The notes below the pieces were generated by a model that was not told the origin of the DNA, made no database searches, and saw only the letters and a program-made list of their open reading frames with translations. 64,000 nucleotides of DNA, from positions 2,702,226 through 2,766,225 of the forward strand of contig PCDI01000004.1 in NCBI GenBank assembly GCA_002778195.1. The letters are read 5' to 3'. A program made the position numbers and the translations under genes. This DNA comes from Raffaelea ambrosiae (lineage: Eukaryota > Ascomycota > Sordariomycetes > Ophiostomatales > Ophiostomataceae). Position 1 is the first letter of the stretch; each line of letters begins with the position of its first letter. Shown piece by piece: positions 43,042 through 53,625 of this stretch.

Positions 43042-45042
43042 ATGATCCGTCGTTTGTGCACATCGGCCTGGCTGGCGCTCCCGCTCGGGGCCTGGACAGC
43101 CCAGGCGGCCGCTTGCGACAGGACATGCTTGGAGGGTGTCATGGACACGTACCTCACCGCCCTGGCCGCCCACAACGCCTCGATGCTCCCCACGACGCCC
43201 GGTGTCACCTACGTGGAAAACGACCAGGTCCTGCCGCTGGGCACGGGCGAGTGGCAGATTGCGGGCGCCCCCGGCCGGTACCGCCACGTCCTGGCCGACC
43301 CGGAGGCGGGCCAGGTCGGCGCCATCACGACCATCACCGAGAACGGCGTGCGCATCATCTACGTGGTCCGTCTGCAGGTCGAGACGGACAGCAGCGGCAG
43401 CCGGGTCCGCGAGGTCGAGACGCAGATCACGCGCGACGCGGCCGGCGCCGCGCTCTACGAGAACATGACGGCGCCCGAGCCGGTCTGGCTGGCGGCGGTG
43501 CCTGCCGACCAGCGCGTGTCCCGCGCGACCCTCGTGGCCCGGGCCAACCAGTACTACGCGGGCATGGAGCGCAACGACCCGCGCGGCAACTACTCCTTCT
43601 TCGACCCGGACTGCAACCGCCTCGAGGACGCGGTGCCCACGACCAACCAGCAGAGCGGCGCCGCCTACGGGCACTCCAACGACACCGTCTTTGCCTCGCT
43701 GGGCTGCGCCGCCCAGTTCCAGACGGGCTTCCTCGGCTTCGTCACCCGCATCCGCGCGCGCCGGTTCGCCGTCGTCGACGAGGCGCGCCAGGCCGTGCTC
43801 GCCCTGACCACGCTCGACCACAACGGCACCGTGCGCTTCCTGCCCGACCTACACGGCGTCCTGGCGCCCATCCCGGCCTACTTTGACGTGCCGCGGTCCC
43901 TGCAGGCCGCCGAGGCGTTCCGGCTCCGGCGCGACAAGCTGTTCCGCATCGAGATGACCCTGACCGAAGTGCCCTACCGGATGCGGTCGCCCTACGAGCC
44001 GCGCGAGGATCTGGATGGGGATGGGAACCGCACGGGCACCCCCGGCACGGGGCCGGCCCCCTTCCCCCAGCCGTGCGACCGCGCGTGCCTGGGCGTCGTC
44101 GTGGAGCGCGTCCTGCAGGCGCTGCTGGCGCACAACGCGTCGCGGCTGCCGCTGGCCGACGGCGCGCGCTATGCGGAGAACGGCCAGCGCCTCGAGTGGG
44201 ACAACGGGCTGTGGGCGACGCTCGGCGCCGTGTCGTGGCCGGGCCGGGACGGCGAGGGGGCCACGCTGGCCCTGGCCAGCCCCGCCGACAACACCGCGGG
44301 CTACTGGGGCCGGAGTCGCGAGCAGACGACGCCCGGCGTGCTGGCCCTGCGCATCCGCCTCGACAAGTCCGGCCGCGTGGCCGAGATGGAGGCGCTCGCC
44401 GTGCGCGCCGAAGCGACGGGCGCCCGCGGCGGCACCATGACGCTGATGCGGCCGCCGCTGCCGGTCGAGTGGGAGGGCGACGCGCTGGGGCCGCTGGATC
44501 CCCTCTTTCTGGACGTCGGCAGCAGCCCTTGGAGTACACGCAACGCGACCCGCCGGGACCTCGCGCCCGTCGTCTCCCGATACTTTGACGCGCTGGCGCA
44601 CCACGCCAGCGCCGCGGCCCCGTTTGCCGCCGGCTGCACGCGGCGCGACAACGGCCGCCTGCTGGCAAACACCAGCTGCGCCGAGCAGGCCGACGGCCAC
44701 GGCGCGACGCCCAACGGGCTGTTCCCGCGGACGACGGCCGTGCGCGACCGGCGCGTGCTGGTGCAGGACGCGGCGCGGGGCGTGGTGCTGGCCGTGGCCA
44801 TGGTGGACAATCCGGCCCTCCCGCCTCCCGGAACGGCAAAGGGAGGGGCTCTGCCGGCCACGGAGCGTGTGCCGGGGACGTACATGGTGCCGCAGCTGAT
44901 CAAGGTCGACGAGGCGCTGCAGATTGTGCGGGTCGAGAGCATGATCAAGTGGATGCCGTTTGGGTACACGGCGGACTGGCCAGACAGGAGACCCAGCAAC
45001 GGGACGGCGCCGGCCCGCGGACGACAACGGGTGCGCGTGTGA
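43042..45042 (+). CDS. Secreted protein with two tandem DUF8021-like units
   Basis: Intronless gene of 666 residues with a signal peptide (cleavage near residue 23). The mature chain starts with CDRTCLEGVMDTYLTALAAH and, after a Gly/Pro linker with DLDGDGNRTG (about 325-340), begins again with CDRACLGVVVERVLQALLAH at residue 345. Each unit continues with HNAS.LP, then YxENxQxL, so the protein is an internal duplication. The pattern resembles the fungal secreted DUF8021 family, thought to have a SnoaL/NTF2-like fold with unknown function; single-domain members are what I know as usual. Paired cysteines (25/29 and 345/349) likely form local disulfides. N-glycosylation sites are frequent (NAS, NMT, NYS, NAT). 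It follows a tannase-family esterase on the same strand, so a joint extracellular role is plausible but unproven. Confidence 0.85.
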   Translation: MIRRLCTSAWLALPLGAWTAQAAACDRTCLEGVMDTYLTALAAHNASMLPTTPGVTYVENDQVLPLGTGEWQIAGAPGRYRHVLADPEAGQVGAITTITENGVRIIYVVRLQVETDSSGSRVREVETQITRDAAGAALYENMTAPEPVWLAAVPADQRVSRATLVARANQYYAGMERNDPRGNYSFFDPDCNRLEDAVPTTNQQSGAAYGHSNDTVFASLGCAAQFQTGFLGFVTRIRARRFAVVDEARQAVLALTTLDHNGTVRFLPDLHGVLAPIPAYFDVPRSLQAAEAFRLRRDKLFRIEMTLTEVPYRMRSPYEPREDLDGDGNRTGTPGTGPAPFPQPCDRACLGVVVERVLQALLAHNASRLPLADGARYAENGQRLEWDNGLWATLGAVSWPGRDGEGATLALASPADNTAGYWGRSREQTTPGVLALRIRLDKSGRVAEMEALAVRAEATGARGGTMTLMRPPLPVEWEGDALGPLDPLFLDVGSSPWSTRNATRRDLAPVVSRYFDALAHHASAAAPFAAGCTRRDNGRLLANTSCAEQADGHGATPNGLFPRTTAVRDRRVLVQDAARGVVLAVAMVDNPALPPPGTAKGGALPATERVPGTYMVPQLIKVDEALQIVRVESMIKWMPFGYTADWPDRRPSNGTAPARGRQRVRV

Positions 45043-45948
45043 GGGAGCGAGCCGGGCCAAGGCCAGTCCGAGGCAAACGGAAGATGGGCATGGGCGGCTA
45101 GTGGTAGGCGACAACAGGCAGCCATGCCATGGTTTGTGGCCATGGTGCAATGCAAGCCAGGCGCGTCTTGCCCGATGACAAATGCATTTCCTCTCCTCTG
45201 TTTTGTGATGACTGCGTGAACTATGCGAGGCTGCGCCAGTCCGAAGGAGGAATCCACCTGGCCGGTTTCGACACAGCTCAAAGGCCGATTTGTGAGCCGT
45301 GACACTGGCTGCTGCCCATCTTTGGGTGTAGAAATCGCGCAAGAGGTGCATGGACAAGTTTCCGTGGCTTCATCTCCGAGACGCAAGCCCGGAGCTGACG
45401 CGGTCCGCGAACCCCAACCCCGTCGCATGGTGGCCACATACTGAAACTTGGCCATGGTCTTGGAGAGAAGTAGGCGGCTACCCATTGGTCGACTTGTAGA
45501 AGAAGCATGCCATCAAACAGAACCAATGGCCTTGGACGCTGCTGTCTTCGCGAACTAGACTGGCCGGAGACTTTCCTTAAGTACGTGGCCTGGGCTGAGC
45601 AGAAAAGTTTCCGGTGCGAGGCTCATCGGATATACGACCCAGCCAGCAACGGCTCGGGAGGGCATACACGCCGTACACCGTAGTCCGGATGGTCCTTCCT
45701 CGATTGGGGACGTTGCGACGCCATGGCAGCAGCAGAACATGAGCACACCACCGAGAAAGCCGACGTCCGGACCGTGGTTCGGCGCGGCATGTCCAGAGAG
45801 CTCCGACAAAAGTCGGTGCGGAAATACGAGAAACCTGTCACCGCAAACAAAACAGGAAAGGAGAGGAGACACAACTTGGACAGACAGGATTTGCGTACGC
45901 AGATACACCCAGCGTGCCAGGTGCCGGGTGCCTATATAAGGGGGGACC
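45043..45948. other. Intergenic region with MFS promoter
   Basis: No coding frame is supported. The right end holds the TATA-like box of the next MFS gene. Confidence 0.5.
45933..45939 (+). promoter_or_regulatory. TATA-like box that decides the MFS start
   Basis: TATATAA lies only about 10 bases before the first in-frame ATG (45949) and 67 before the second (46006). Transcription normally begins downstream of such a box, so the first ATG is probably not in the mRNA and the second is the better start. Confidence 0.5.
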
Positions 45949-46005
45949 ATGCCACCTTGGACGTGCAGATCGGCCACGAGTGCTGGGAACGGCACAACCT
46001 TGGAC

Positions 46006-46260
46006 ATGTTCAGCCTCGAGAACAAAAGCCAGAGCGGCCTCAGTGGGCAGGTGCTCGCTGAGATGGAGGAGTCCGGTCGCCTCTCGTCCGACCGGGGCCT
46101 CGGCCGGACCGTGGATACCGGCGAGTCGGCCGACAAAGAAGACGGCCCGATGCCCCCGGGCGCCGCCGCCATGGTGGAACGTCGCCCGTCGTGGGCTCGG
46201 ACTCTTCGCCACTCCCTCAGCCGGATCGGCAGCCGTGCCGGCGATGAAGAACAGCAACAA

Positions 46261-46291
<31 letters not shown>

Positions 46292-47754
46292 CAGCCAAGA
46301 CTATCGCGGACATGGACCCCAACTTTTGCGTGCGCTTCGAGCCGGGCGACCCCGGCGACCCCCACAACCGCAGCGCGGCGGCCAAGGCGGGCTTCACGTT
46401 CGTCTTGGGCGTGCTCGCGTTCGCGGGCTCCTTTGGCACCGCGGTCGTCACGCCGGCCGAGACGGCCATCGCGGCCGACCTCGGCCTGTCCCCCGAGGCG
46501 GCGGTGCTGGTCATGGCCCTCTACGTGCTCGGCTTCGCCTTCGGCCCCCTGCTCTGGGCGCCCCTCAGCGAGGCGTACGGCCGGCGCTGGTCCATGCTGC
46601 CGGCGCTGGCGGGGCTGGCCCTGTGCAGCATCGGCGCGGCCACCAGCCGCACGGCGGCGGCGCTGCTGGCCACGCGCTTCCTGGGCGGCGTCTTGGCCGC
46701 GGCGCCCGTCAGCAACGTCGCCGCCGCGCTGGGCGACCTCTACGTCCCGCGCACCCGCGGCGTCGCCATGGCCTGCTGCTCGCTGTGCGTCGTCGGCGGG
46801 CCCTTTCTGGCGCCGGTGGCCGGCGCCGCCATCGTGACCAGCCCCCGCCGCCCCCACCACCTGGGCTGGCGCTGGACGCTGTACGTCGAGGCCGTGGTCG
46901 CCGGGGCCGCGGCCGCCCTGGGCGCCCTCGTGCTGCCCGAGACCTACGCGCCCGTGCTGCTGGCGCGGGCGGCCCGTCGTCGGCGGGCCCAGGCCCCGGC
47001 CGACGGCGGCGACGCGCGGTACTGGCACCCGCACGAGTTTGTGCGCGTCACGCCGCGGACGGTGCTGTCCCAGCACCTGGCGCGGCCGCTGCGCATGTTC
47101 TTCACGGAGCCGCTGGTCACGTGCATCGCCCTCTACGCCTCGTTTGTCTACGGGCTCGTGTTCCTCGTGATCGAGGTGTACCCGCTGGTCTTCCGTGAGC
47201 AGCGCGGCTGGCCGCTGCTGGCCTCGACGCTGCCGCTGCTCGCCCCCGTGGTCGGCGCCCTGGTGGCCGTGGGCCTCAACACGGCCAACCAGCCGCTGTA
47301 CGCGCGCGCCGTCGAGCGCGCCGGCGGCGGCCGCGCCGTGCCCGAGGCGCGGCTGCCGCCCATTGTGCTGGGCTGCGTCCTGTTCACCGCGGGCTTCTTC
47401 TGGTTCGGGTGGACGGCCGCGCCGTCGGATCACCACCACCACCACCACTGGGCGCTCCCGACGGTGGCCGGCGGCCTGATCGGGTGCGGGTTCAACGTCG
47501 TCTTCCAGCAGTGCCTCAACTACCTGGTCGACTCGTACGGGCGCTACGCCGCCAGCGCCACGTCTGCCAACACGATGCTGCGGTCGCTGATGGCCTGCGG
47601 GCTGCCGCTGGCCGCGCGGCCCCTGTTTGTGCACTTGGGCGTCGGCCCGGCGGCCAGCCTGCTGGGGGCCATCTCGTTCCTGGCGGTGCCGGTGCCGCTG
47701 CTGCTCCTGCGCTACGGGCCGGCCCTGCGGGCGCGGTCCCGGTTTATTGACTAG
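46006..47754 (+). CDS. MFS drug/polyamine transporter, 12-TM DHA1 type
   Basis: Intronless plasma-membrane antiporter, 582 residues from the ATG at 46006, or 601 from the upstream ATG at 45949. The cytosolic N-terminus is long and polar with a Gln run (46252-46290). The core follows the fungal polyamine/multidrug group: FVRFEPGDP-like pre-helix segment (VRFEPGDPGDPHN), LGFAFGPLLWAPLSEAYGRR, and FLGGVLAAAPVSN. A GWRWTLYVEA segment precedes helix 6 and VLPETYAPVLL follows it. A natural run of six His residues (near 47431-47448) lies in a loop between helices of the second half. The C-terminus is short. The substrate is unknown. It lies downstream of the esterase and DUF8021-like genes on the same strand but with its own promoter. 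Confidence 0.9.
46252..46290 (+). repeat. Poly-Gln-coding CAA/CAG repeat
   Basis: About 13 CAG/CAA codons in the cytosolic N-terminus of the MFS protein. Confidence 0.85.
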
Positions 47755-47835
47755 GGAAGGGGGGGACGGGGGGGTGTCATGCGATCGGTGGAGGGACTAG
47801 GGAAGGGGAGGGGGGTGTCATGCGATCGGTGGAGG
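47749..47835 (+). repeat. Tandem duplication covering the MFS stop codon
   Basis: Unit 1 (47749-47794, 46 nt) and unit 2 (47795-47835, 41 nt) both start GACTAGGGAAGG and end with a TGTCATGCGATCGGTGGAGG core, differing in G-run length. Unit 1 contains the TAG stop of the MFS gene, so the duplication starts at the coding boundary and copies 3' sequence. Confidence 0.85.
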
Positions 47836-48071
47836 AGGAAGCAACCGGGGCAGGCGACGTGTCACTTTTGACGACGTGCGCACGCGTCGATGCACGGGAG
47901 ATAGACTACGGAGGAGCGCTCGGTGCATGCTTGTATGGTATCAATCTGTCCTTGGGATTCCACGCTCAATATCGAAAAAAAAAAGAAAAGAAAAAGAAAA
48001 AAAAAAAAAAGGCCATGCTGCTGTGTTCTCTCGTCGTCTCGTACAAATGTTGGTCCTCTTCTCGCCGGCCG
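47755..48071. other. Convergent 3' region
   Basis: Between the stop codons of the MFS gene (+) and the GFA protein (-). It holds part of the duplication at 47749-47835 and an A-rich tract near 47974-48011. No gene. Confidence 0.5.
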
Positions 48072-48669
48072 TCAAGGCTCCTCCACCTCGACGACGCGGG
48101 TCCGCAGCCGGTCCGGGTCGATCTTTCGGAACCAGACCTCGGTCGGCGGGAACAATTTCAGTCTGCATCGTTAGCATGGCGCACCGAAGAGGGGGGCCCA
48201 CCCCCCCCCAGTCGTCGTCGTTGGCCGGCTACGCACCCGTTCTCAATCAGACTCGTGCGCACCATCCGGAGCTCGCCGCGGTCCTTCATGGCCACCGTCC
48301 AGAGCGTGCAGCCGCAGTTGCCGCAGAAGTGCTTCTCCTTGGCCTGGCCGCTCTCGGTGCCGTCGATGATGGTGTAGATCTTCCAGTAGCTCAGCGGGTC
48401 TTCCACGACGACGTCGCTGATGCGGTATTCGGCCATCTAACCGTCAGATACGGGCGCACGGGGCCATCCTCTCGCCACCATCGTCTGGTGGCCGCGGGCG
48501 TACTCACAATCTGGTATTGCCCCCCCCCGTCGGCCTGGCAGTGCGAGCAGTGGCACTCGATCACCCGCCGCGGCCGTCGCGTCAGCGTGTACCGGATGCC
48601 CCGGCAAAGACAGGCACCCTTGTACCGGAGCGGCGAGCTGAGATGGGGATGCTGGGCCGCCATGCCCAT
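48072..48669 (-). CDS. GFA/CENP-V domain zinc protein
   Basis: Small soluble protein of 150 residues in three exons: 48669-48508, 48436-48237 and 48162-48072, all GT-AG and in phase. The glutathione-dependent formaldehyde-activating (GFA) fold is shown by its zinc ligands: CLCRGIRY (C20, C22), CHCSHC (C39-C44) and HFCGNCGCTLW (C92, C95, C97). The C-terminus TEVWFRKIDPDRL is typical of fungal members, which are often of unknown substrate. Two in-frame ATGs lie at the start (48669 and 48663) and either could be used. Its minus-strand neighbour is an aldo/keto reductase. A role in thiol-conjugate or aldehyde handling is possible by family, not shown. Confidence 0.88.
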
Positions 48670-49510
48670 GACGAAGAGTGGGTGTTCTCCGGCGGGCGGT
48701 TGTGTGTCTTTTGTGGCTCGTATGCCGTGGCTCTTTGTTTTCCCCCTCTGGTGATCTCCTCTGGGTCGGCCGTTGGACCGCTGGACCGTTGGAGCGTTTA
48801 CCCGTTTGGCCCTTTTTTTCTTGTTTCAATCAGCCTTGGCCGCTTGGCTGGTTTAGTGAGTTTTCTTTGTTTCGGTGTTTTGCTGCCCGACGTTCTCATC
48901 AGAGCTTTCTCTGGTTGCGCGCAAGAAACACCCCCAAGCACAAAACCGCTCGGAGTAGAGGTGAGGCTGACCCGAGGCTGTGTTTTTATTTTTTTAATCG
49001 CGTGTTGCGTCGCACTCGGCGTATGTCGCCTGTTGCCTGGTTGTCGGCGGCAGACGTCAGTTGGTCCTTGCTCCGGGGGGTTTCTTTTTTTTTGGTGGGT
49101 GGTCTGCTTTTTTTGTCTCCTTTTCTCCAGGTCTCCAGTTGCTGCAGCGTTCTTTTCGCTTCCTTTGGCCAGAGTGGAATACCGTCTCATTCGAGGTTAG
49201 TCCCACTCCTTTTGGGCCTTTTTGGGATTTCTCTTATTTGCTTTTTCTTGCACTCATTGTACATGTATTTTCCCGTGTCTTTTCTCACGTATTTTCGTAT
49301 CTTTGTACTTTCGTATTTTCCTATTCGCTGCGTGATTCGCATATCTTCACTTGACATCACTTCATCTTTTGTCGCAAATCTTCACTTGACATCATCCTTT
49401 TTTTGTCGCAATGGACACCCTCCAAATTTGCATCTCATTTCATTCAGTTCTGCCAACTCACCCCACACTCACTTCACTCCTCACGCGCTCACCCCATTCT
49501 GCTCTCGGCT
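48670..49510. other. T-rich intergenic region with short tandem repeats
   Basis: No supported gene. T-rich on the plus strand from about 48975 to 49420, with a 35-base tandem repeat near 49343 and CGTATTTTCG-type repeats just before it. Confidence 0.5.
49343..49411 (+). repeat. Two-copy 34-35 bp tandem repeat
   Basis: Copies at 49343-49377 and 49378-49411 both start ATCTTCACTTGACATCA and end TTTTGTCGCAA, with small differences in the middle. Confidence 0.85.
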
Positions 49511-50600
49511 TCATTTCTTCTTCGGCAGAGGTGTGTCCGCAAACAGGTTCCCTCCCCACGCTGTCGGGTACCGCCCGCCGGTGATCTCCGTCGCCTCAAT
49601 GGCCTTGCGGATCGTCTTGTCCTCCTCGTCCGTCAGCTGCACCTGGAGCGCGGCAATGTTCTCGTCAAAGTACTTGGTCCGCTTGGTGCCCGGGATGGGC
49701 ACCACCATCTCCCACTGCCGCAGCAGCCACGCCAGCGACAGCTGGCCGGGCGTGCAGCCCTTGGCCTTGGCCAGAGCCGCCAGCTCGTCGACCAGCTTGA
49801 GGTTCTTGGGGAAGTTCTCCGCCGAGAACCGCGGCGCAAACTTGCGGAAGTCGCCCTCCTCGAAATCGTCGGGGCTGCGGATCTGGCCCGTCAGGAAGCC
49901 CCGGCCCAGCGGCGAGTAGGCCACGACGGCGATGCCGAGCTCCTTGCACGCGGCCATCAGGCCGACGTCCGCATGCTCAATGTCCAGGGTCCAGGGGCTG
50001 TACTCGATCTGGAAGGCCGTCAGGGGGTGCACGGCGTGCGCACGGCGCAGGGTGTCCGCCGTCACCTCGGAGATGCCCATGTATTTGATCTTTCCTTGGC
50101 TAGAGAGAGGCAAAGATGGTCAGCATCGGTTGTCATCGCTCCCAGTCACCAGCGTTTTGTTGGTCTTACTTCTTCAGTTGCACCATGGCCGCCATGGTCT
50201 CCTCAATGGGCGTGATCTTGTCCACGCGGTGGATGTAGTAGAGGTCGATGGTCTCGATGCCCAGCCGCTTCAGGCTCCTGTCGCAGGCCTCGAGGGCGTA
50301 GGGCGCGTCGGACCGGACGGTGCGGGCGGGCGTGTTGCCGAACTTGGTGGCCAAAACGATGGTCTCGCGCTTGCCCGGGTTCTTCTTGAACCAGCGGCCC
50401 AGCAGGTCCTCGCTGTCGCCGTACATGTCGGCCGTGTCCCAGAAGCGCTCGCCGGAGGCGTACAGGTGGTCCAGAAAGGCAAAGCGCTCCTCGTCCGAGC
50501 CGACCGAGCCGTAGAACTGGCTCAGACCCATCATGCCAAAGCCAAGAGCCGTCACCCGGGGGCCGACCTTGCCCAGCTGGCGAGTCGGAAGGGAAGACAT
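49511..50600 (-). CDS. Aldo/keto reductase
   Basis: NADPH-dependent oxidoreductase of the AKR superfamily (yeast pyridoxal-reductase/YakC-like group), cytosolic. Exon 1 50600-50170 and exon 2 50099-49511 give 339 residues, the usual size. Start: MSSLPTRQLGKVGPRVTALGFG. The catalytic tetrad is intact: D55 and Y60 (WDTADMYGDSE), K86 (LATKFG) and H124 (YYIHRVD). The cofactor-binding end has AYSPLGRGFLTG and VVPIPGTKR. The splice joins AMVQLKN to QGKIKYMGISEV. A TATA-like box lies about 200 bases upstream. Members reduce aldehydes and ketones, and the natural substrate is not visible. Confidence 0.93.
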
Positions 50601-51485
50601 GGTGCGAGGATAGCAGGAAACGCAAAGGGGTCGTGTGAGACGGAAACGGGAGATGCAGAGACGCGAACGGGCTCTCAGAAGGCTCATGCAGTCTGGGAGT
50701 CGGGGGCAAAGTGAAGAAGCAGAGAACAGTGTAGAGAACAAGGTAGAGAACACAGTAGAGACACGAAAGAATCCCGTTGCCCTCTTCTCTGGCCCTCCTC
50801 TCCCTTTATACATCCCACATCACCCTGCAAGAGAGGCTTCACAGCTGCTGCCGGGTACCTCATTGAGCCCGGCGTTAGGACTTTCCTCTGCAGCTCGAGC
50901 TGCATGTGCCATGGCCTAGCTGGAAACAGGGTCGATGTACCGATGGGGAAATCTGGACTAAAGCCCGATGGCCGATGGGCTGCAGTTCGCGTCTTAGTTC
51001 CTGGATTACTCACGTACTGCCCTGATCCGGATTGCGACGAAACTCCCCAAGCCCGAACCAATGGCAGCGGCTAGTCAGCCATTAAAGTGGGTACCTGCTT
51101 GCTGTACGTGCTGGTCGCTGCCCGACACAGATCGATTCCAGGCGGTTCTGCCGTTGGTCAGCACTCTAAATCCACAGGCCACCCGCAGTGAGTCCTGCCG
51201 CACTTAATAAGTCCAACGCGACGCGAGCCACTTGTGCACAGCTCTAACTCCGTACGCCGACCGCACACAGCCAAGAACATGGCTGCCAGCGCAGTGAGAA
51301 GGCCATGACACGGACACCGTCATGGATTACAAATGCGTTTGTTCTTTTCTGCGTGGACAGGTCATGGAGGAACAAACGTGGCGCGGAAGAACAGCGGCAA
51401 AGGCAATCATAATATAGCAACTCTGTAAAACTCTATAGCCGACAGGGCCTGGCATGGCCTGCAACCCATTCGCAGTCATACCCGC
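50601..51485. other. Intergenic region
   Basis: Between two minus-strand genes. It contains the aldo/keto reductase promoter and no supportable coding frame. Confidence 0.5.
50804..50810 (-). promoter_or_regulatory. TATA-like box of the aldo/keto reductase gene
   Basis: TATAAAG on the minus strand, about 204 bases before the ATG at 50600. Confidence 0.4.
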
Positions 51486-53138
51486 TTACAGAGTGTATCG
51501 GAAGCCTTCTCTGCCCTCGCACAACATCTTCCCTTCGTCGGCTTTCCGGTTGGCTCTCTGGAACATGACCATGGTGGCAATGGCAATGAGCACGGCCGCA
51601 ATGTAGATCGCCATGACGGCAATGATGCCGGGGAGGTAGTCGGGGGAGTCTTGCTGGCCTGTCTGTCTGTTAGCTTGTTTGCCATTCTGGCTGTCTTCGT
51701 CCCCAAGCCCAGGGCACACGTACGGAACACCATGCTGGAGTAGATGCCGCCCACGCCGCTGACGCTGATGAGAATGCCCGTCGACACCGACCGCCGCGCA
51801 TCGCCCACGACGTTGTTGGCCTGCCAGGCCAGCGTCGTCACCACAAAGCCGTTGGCCGCGGCCACGCCCAGGAAGGTGCCCACGTAGCGCGGCGTCGAGC
51901 TCGTGAGGAACCCGGTCATGCACAGCCCCACGATGCCGAGCAGGCCCTGCAGAATGATAAACGGCCCGCGGATCTGCATCCGGTCCGCCAGCCACGAGAC
52001 GAACACGGCCTCGATCACCGAGAACAGCGACGGCGGCGCGCTCAGAAGGAACGACAGCTCGCGCGAGAAGCCGAGCCCGCCCTGCAGGATGAGCGGCAGG
52101 AAGAACAAGAAGGCGTAGACGCCGACCGCGCCCGCCATGTACATGAGCGAGAACGCCCAGGGCTGCCAGTCGGCCGCCGTGCGCAGGATGATCTGCATCG
52201 TGACCGTTTCGTGGGTCTCCTCGCCGCGGTCGGCGGCGAGCCGGGCCTGGACGTAGGCCTTCTCGTCGGCCGTGAGGAACGTGTTGGCGTCCGAGTCGGG
52301 GAAGTCGACAATGACAAAGTACGACAAGATGCCGGCCACCGCGGTGAAGGCGCCTGCCAGCGTTAGTCCCCCTCCTGGCCGCACACACGACCCGCCAACC
52401 GCAGCGCAGGACATCGGCTCACCCTCGATAATGTAGACCCAGCGCCAGCCCTTGTAGGCGGTGTGGTTGGCAATCTGGATCACGCCGTAGGCGAAAATGT
52501 TGGCAAAGGCCGACAGCGCGGCGGCCGTCATGAAGAAGCCCGCCATGCGCTTCTGCACCTCGTAGCGCTTGTACCACGACGACACGAGGTAGACGCAACC
52601 TATGCCAGTCGACCACATGTTAGCGGCTCGCGTTTCCCATTCTGTCTCGTCGTGTGGCGGACTGACCGGGGAAGAAACCGGCCTCGATGACGCCCAAAAA
52701 GGCCCGCGTGACGGCAAAGCCCTGCCAGGTGTGGAGGAAGCCGATGCCGAGCGTGATGACGCCCCAGGCGAACGCCAAAAAGGAAAGCCAGTTGGCCGCG
52801 CCCAGCCGGTGGATGAAGGCGTTGCTGGGAATGTCAAAGATGATGTAGCCGATGAAGAAGATCATCAGGCAGATGGACGCCCGGCTGCCCTGCGCCAGCC
52901 CGAGGTCGTCGTCCATGCCCGAGATGCGCGCCACGGCCACGTTGGATCGGTCCACCAGGGCCATCGTGTAGAGACAGCCCAGCATGGGCAGCAGGCGCAC
53001 GTCGATCTTGCGGAGAACGCGCTTCTCGTAGTTGGCGTCGTGCGCCGCCTCCCCACGCGCGGCCGAGTCGACCTCCTCCACCATACTCGCGGTTTTCGTT
53101 GGGGTCTCCATGGCGAGTGTCTTCTCGGTGGGAGCCAT
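51486..53138 (-). CDS. MFS anion:cation symporter, DAL5-like (second copy)
   Basis: Permease of the ACS/DAL5 group, 483 residues from four exons: 53138-52667, 52599-52423, 52353-51724 and 51658-51486, all in phase. Features: NYEKRVLRKIDVRLLPML before helix 1, VDRSNVAVARISGM at helix 1-2, a TRAFLGVIEAGFFPG signature broken by intron 1, SSWYKRYEVQKRMAGF, GWRWVYIIEG broken by intron 2, and a conserved VVGDARRSVSTGILISVSGVGGIYSS segment. It ends in FRYTL like the permease at 10839-12709, but the two are not close copies. Substrates in this group include nicotinate, allantoate, vitamins and siderophore-like acids, so the cargo is undefined. No dedicated regulator lies beside it. Confidence 0.91.
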
Positions 53139-53625
53139 GGTGGGCTTTAGGGCCTGTCTCGCACGTTTTCGGGTCTCACACGTTTTGTACAAGGAACCAG
53201 GCTCCAGTTCGAGTCGGTTGTGGTGAGAAGGAATGGTGCTCAACTAGTCTATGGGTACAAAGTCACAGGGACACGACCTGCCCTCCTTGGTCATCTCTCT
53301 CTCTCTCTCTATATATCTGTACAGACTGTCTATCTGGAGTCATGGTCAACTCCACTCCCATCCCTCGGCACTGGCAAAGAGCACGAAAAAATCTTTCCAA
53401 ATGCACCCTACCCCGCGGGCAACCAGACCGACTACGGAATTGACTACCCCAGATGGCCTCCACGGGGGCAGTCTTGGAGGCGACATGCGGGGGGGCCAAA
53501 CCAGTAAGCACGGTGGGGAGCTCCGCGTGTGGTCAGGCCTGGGCCATGTCTTGTTGGGCTTGACGATGTAGTTGGCTTCGCGGACAACGTGCCATCTGGC
53601 TTGCCTTTTGGTTCTAGACGGCGTA
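53139..53625. other. Intergenic region with CT/TA-rich tract
   Basis: Promoter side of the DAL5-like gene. A (CT)n stretch followed by ATATAT lies near 53297-53318, about 165 bases upstream of its ATG. No gene. Confidence 0.5.

Noticed and set aside
45949..45951. Upstream ATG as start of the DHA1 transporter
   Set aside because: It sits about 10 bases from a TATA-like box, so it is unlikely to be in the mRNA; kept only as an alternative.
45838..47634. 598-codon minus-strand frame over the DHA1 transporter
   Set aside because: Antisense shadow without hydrophobic or domain pattern.
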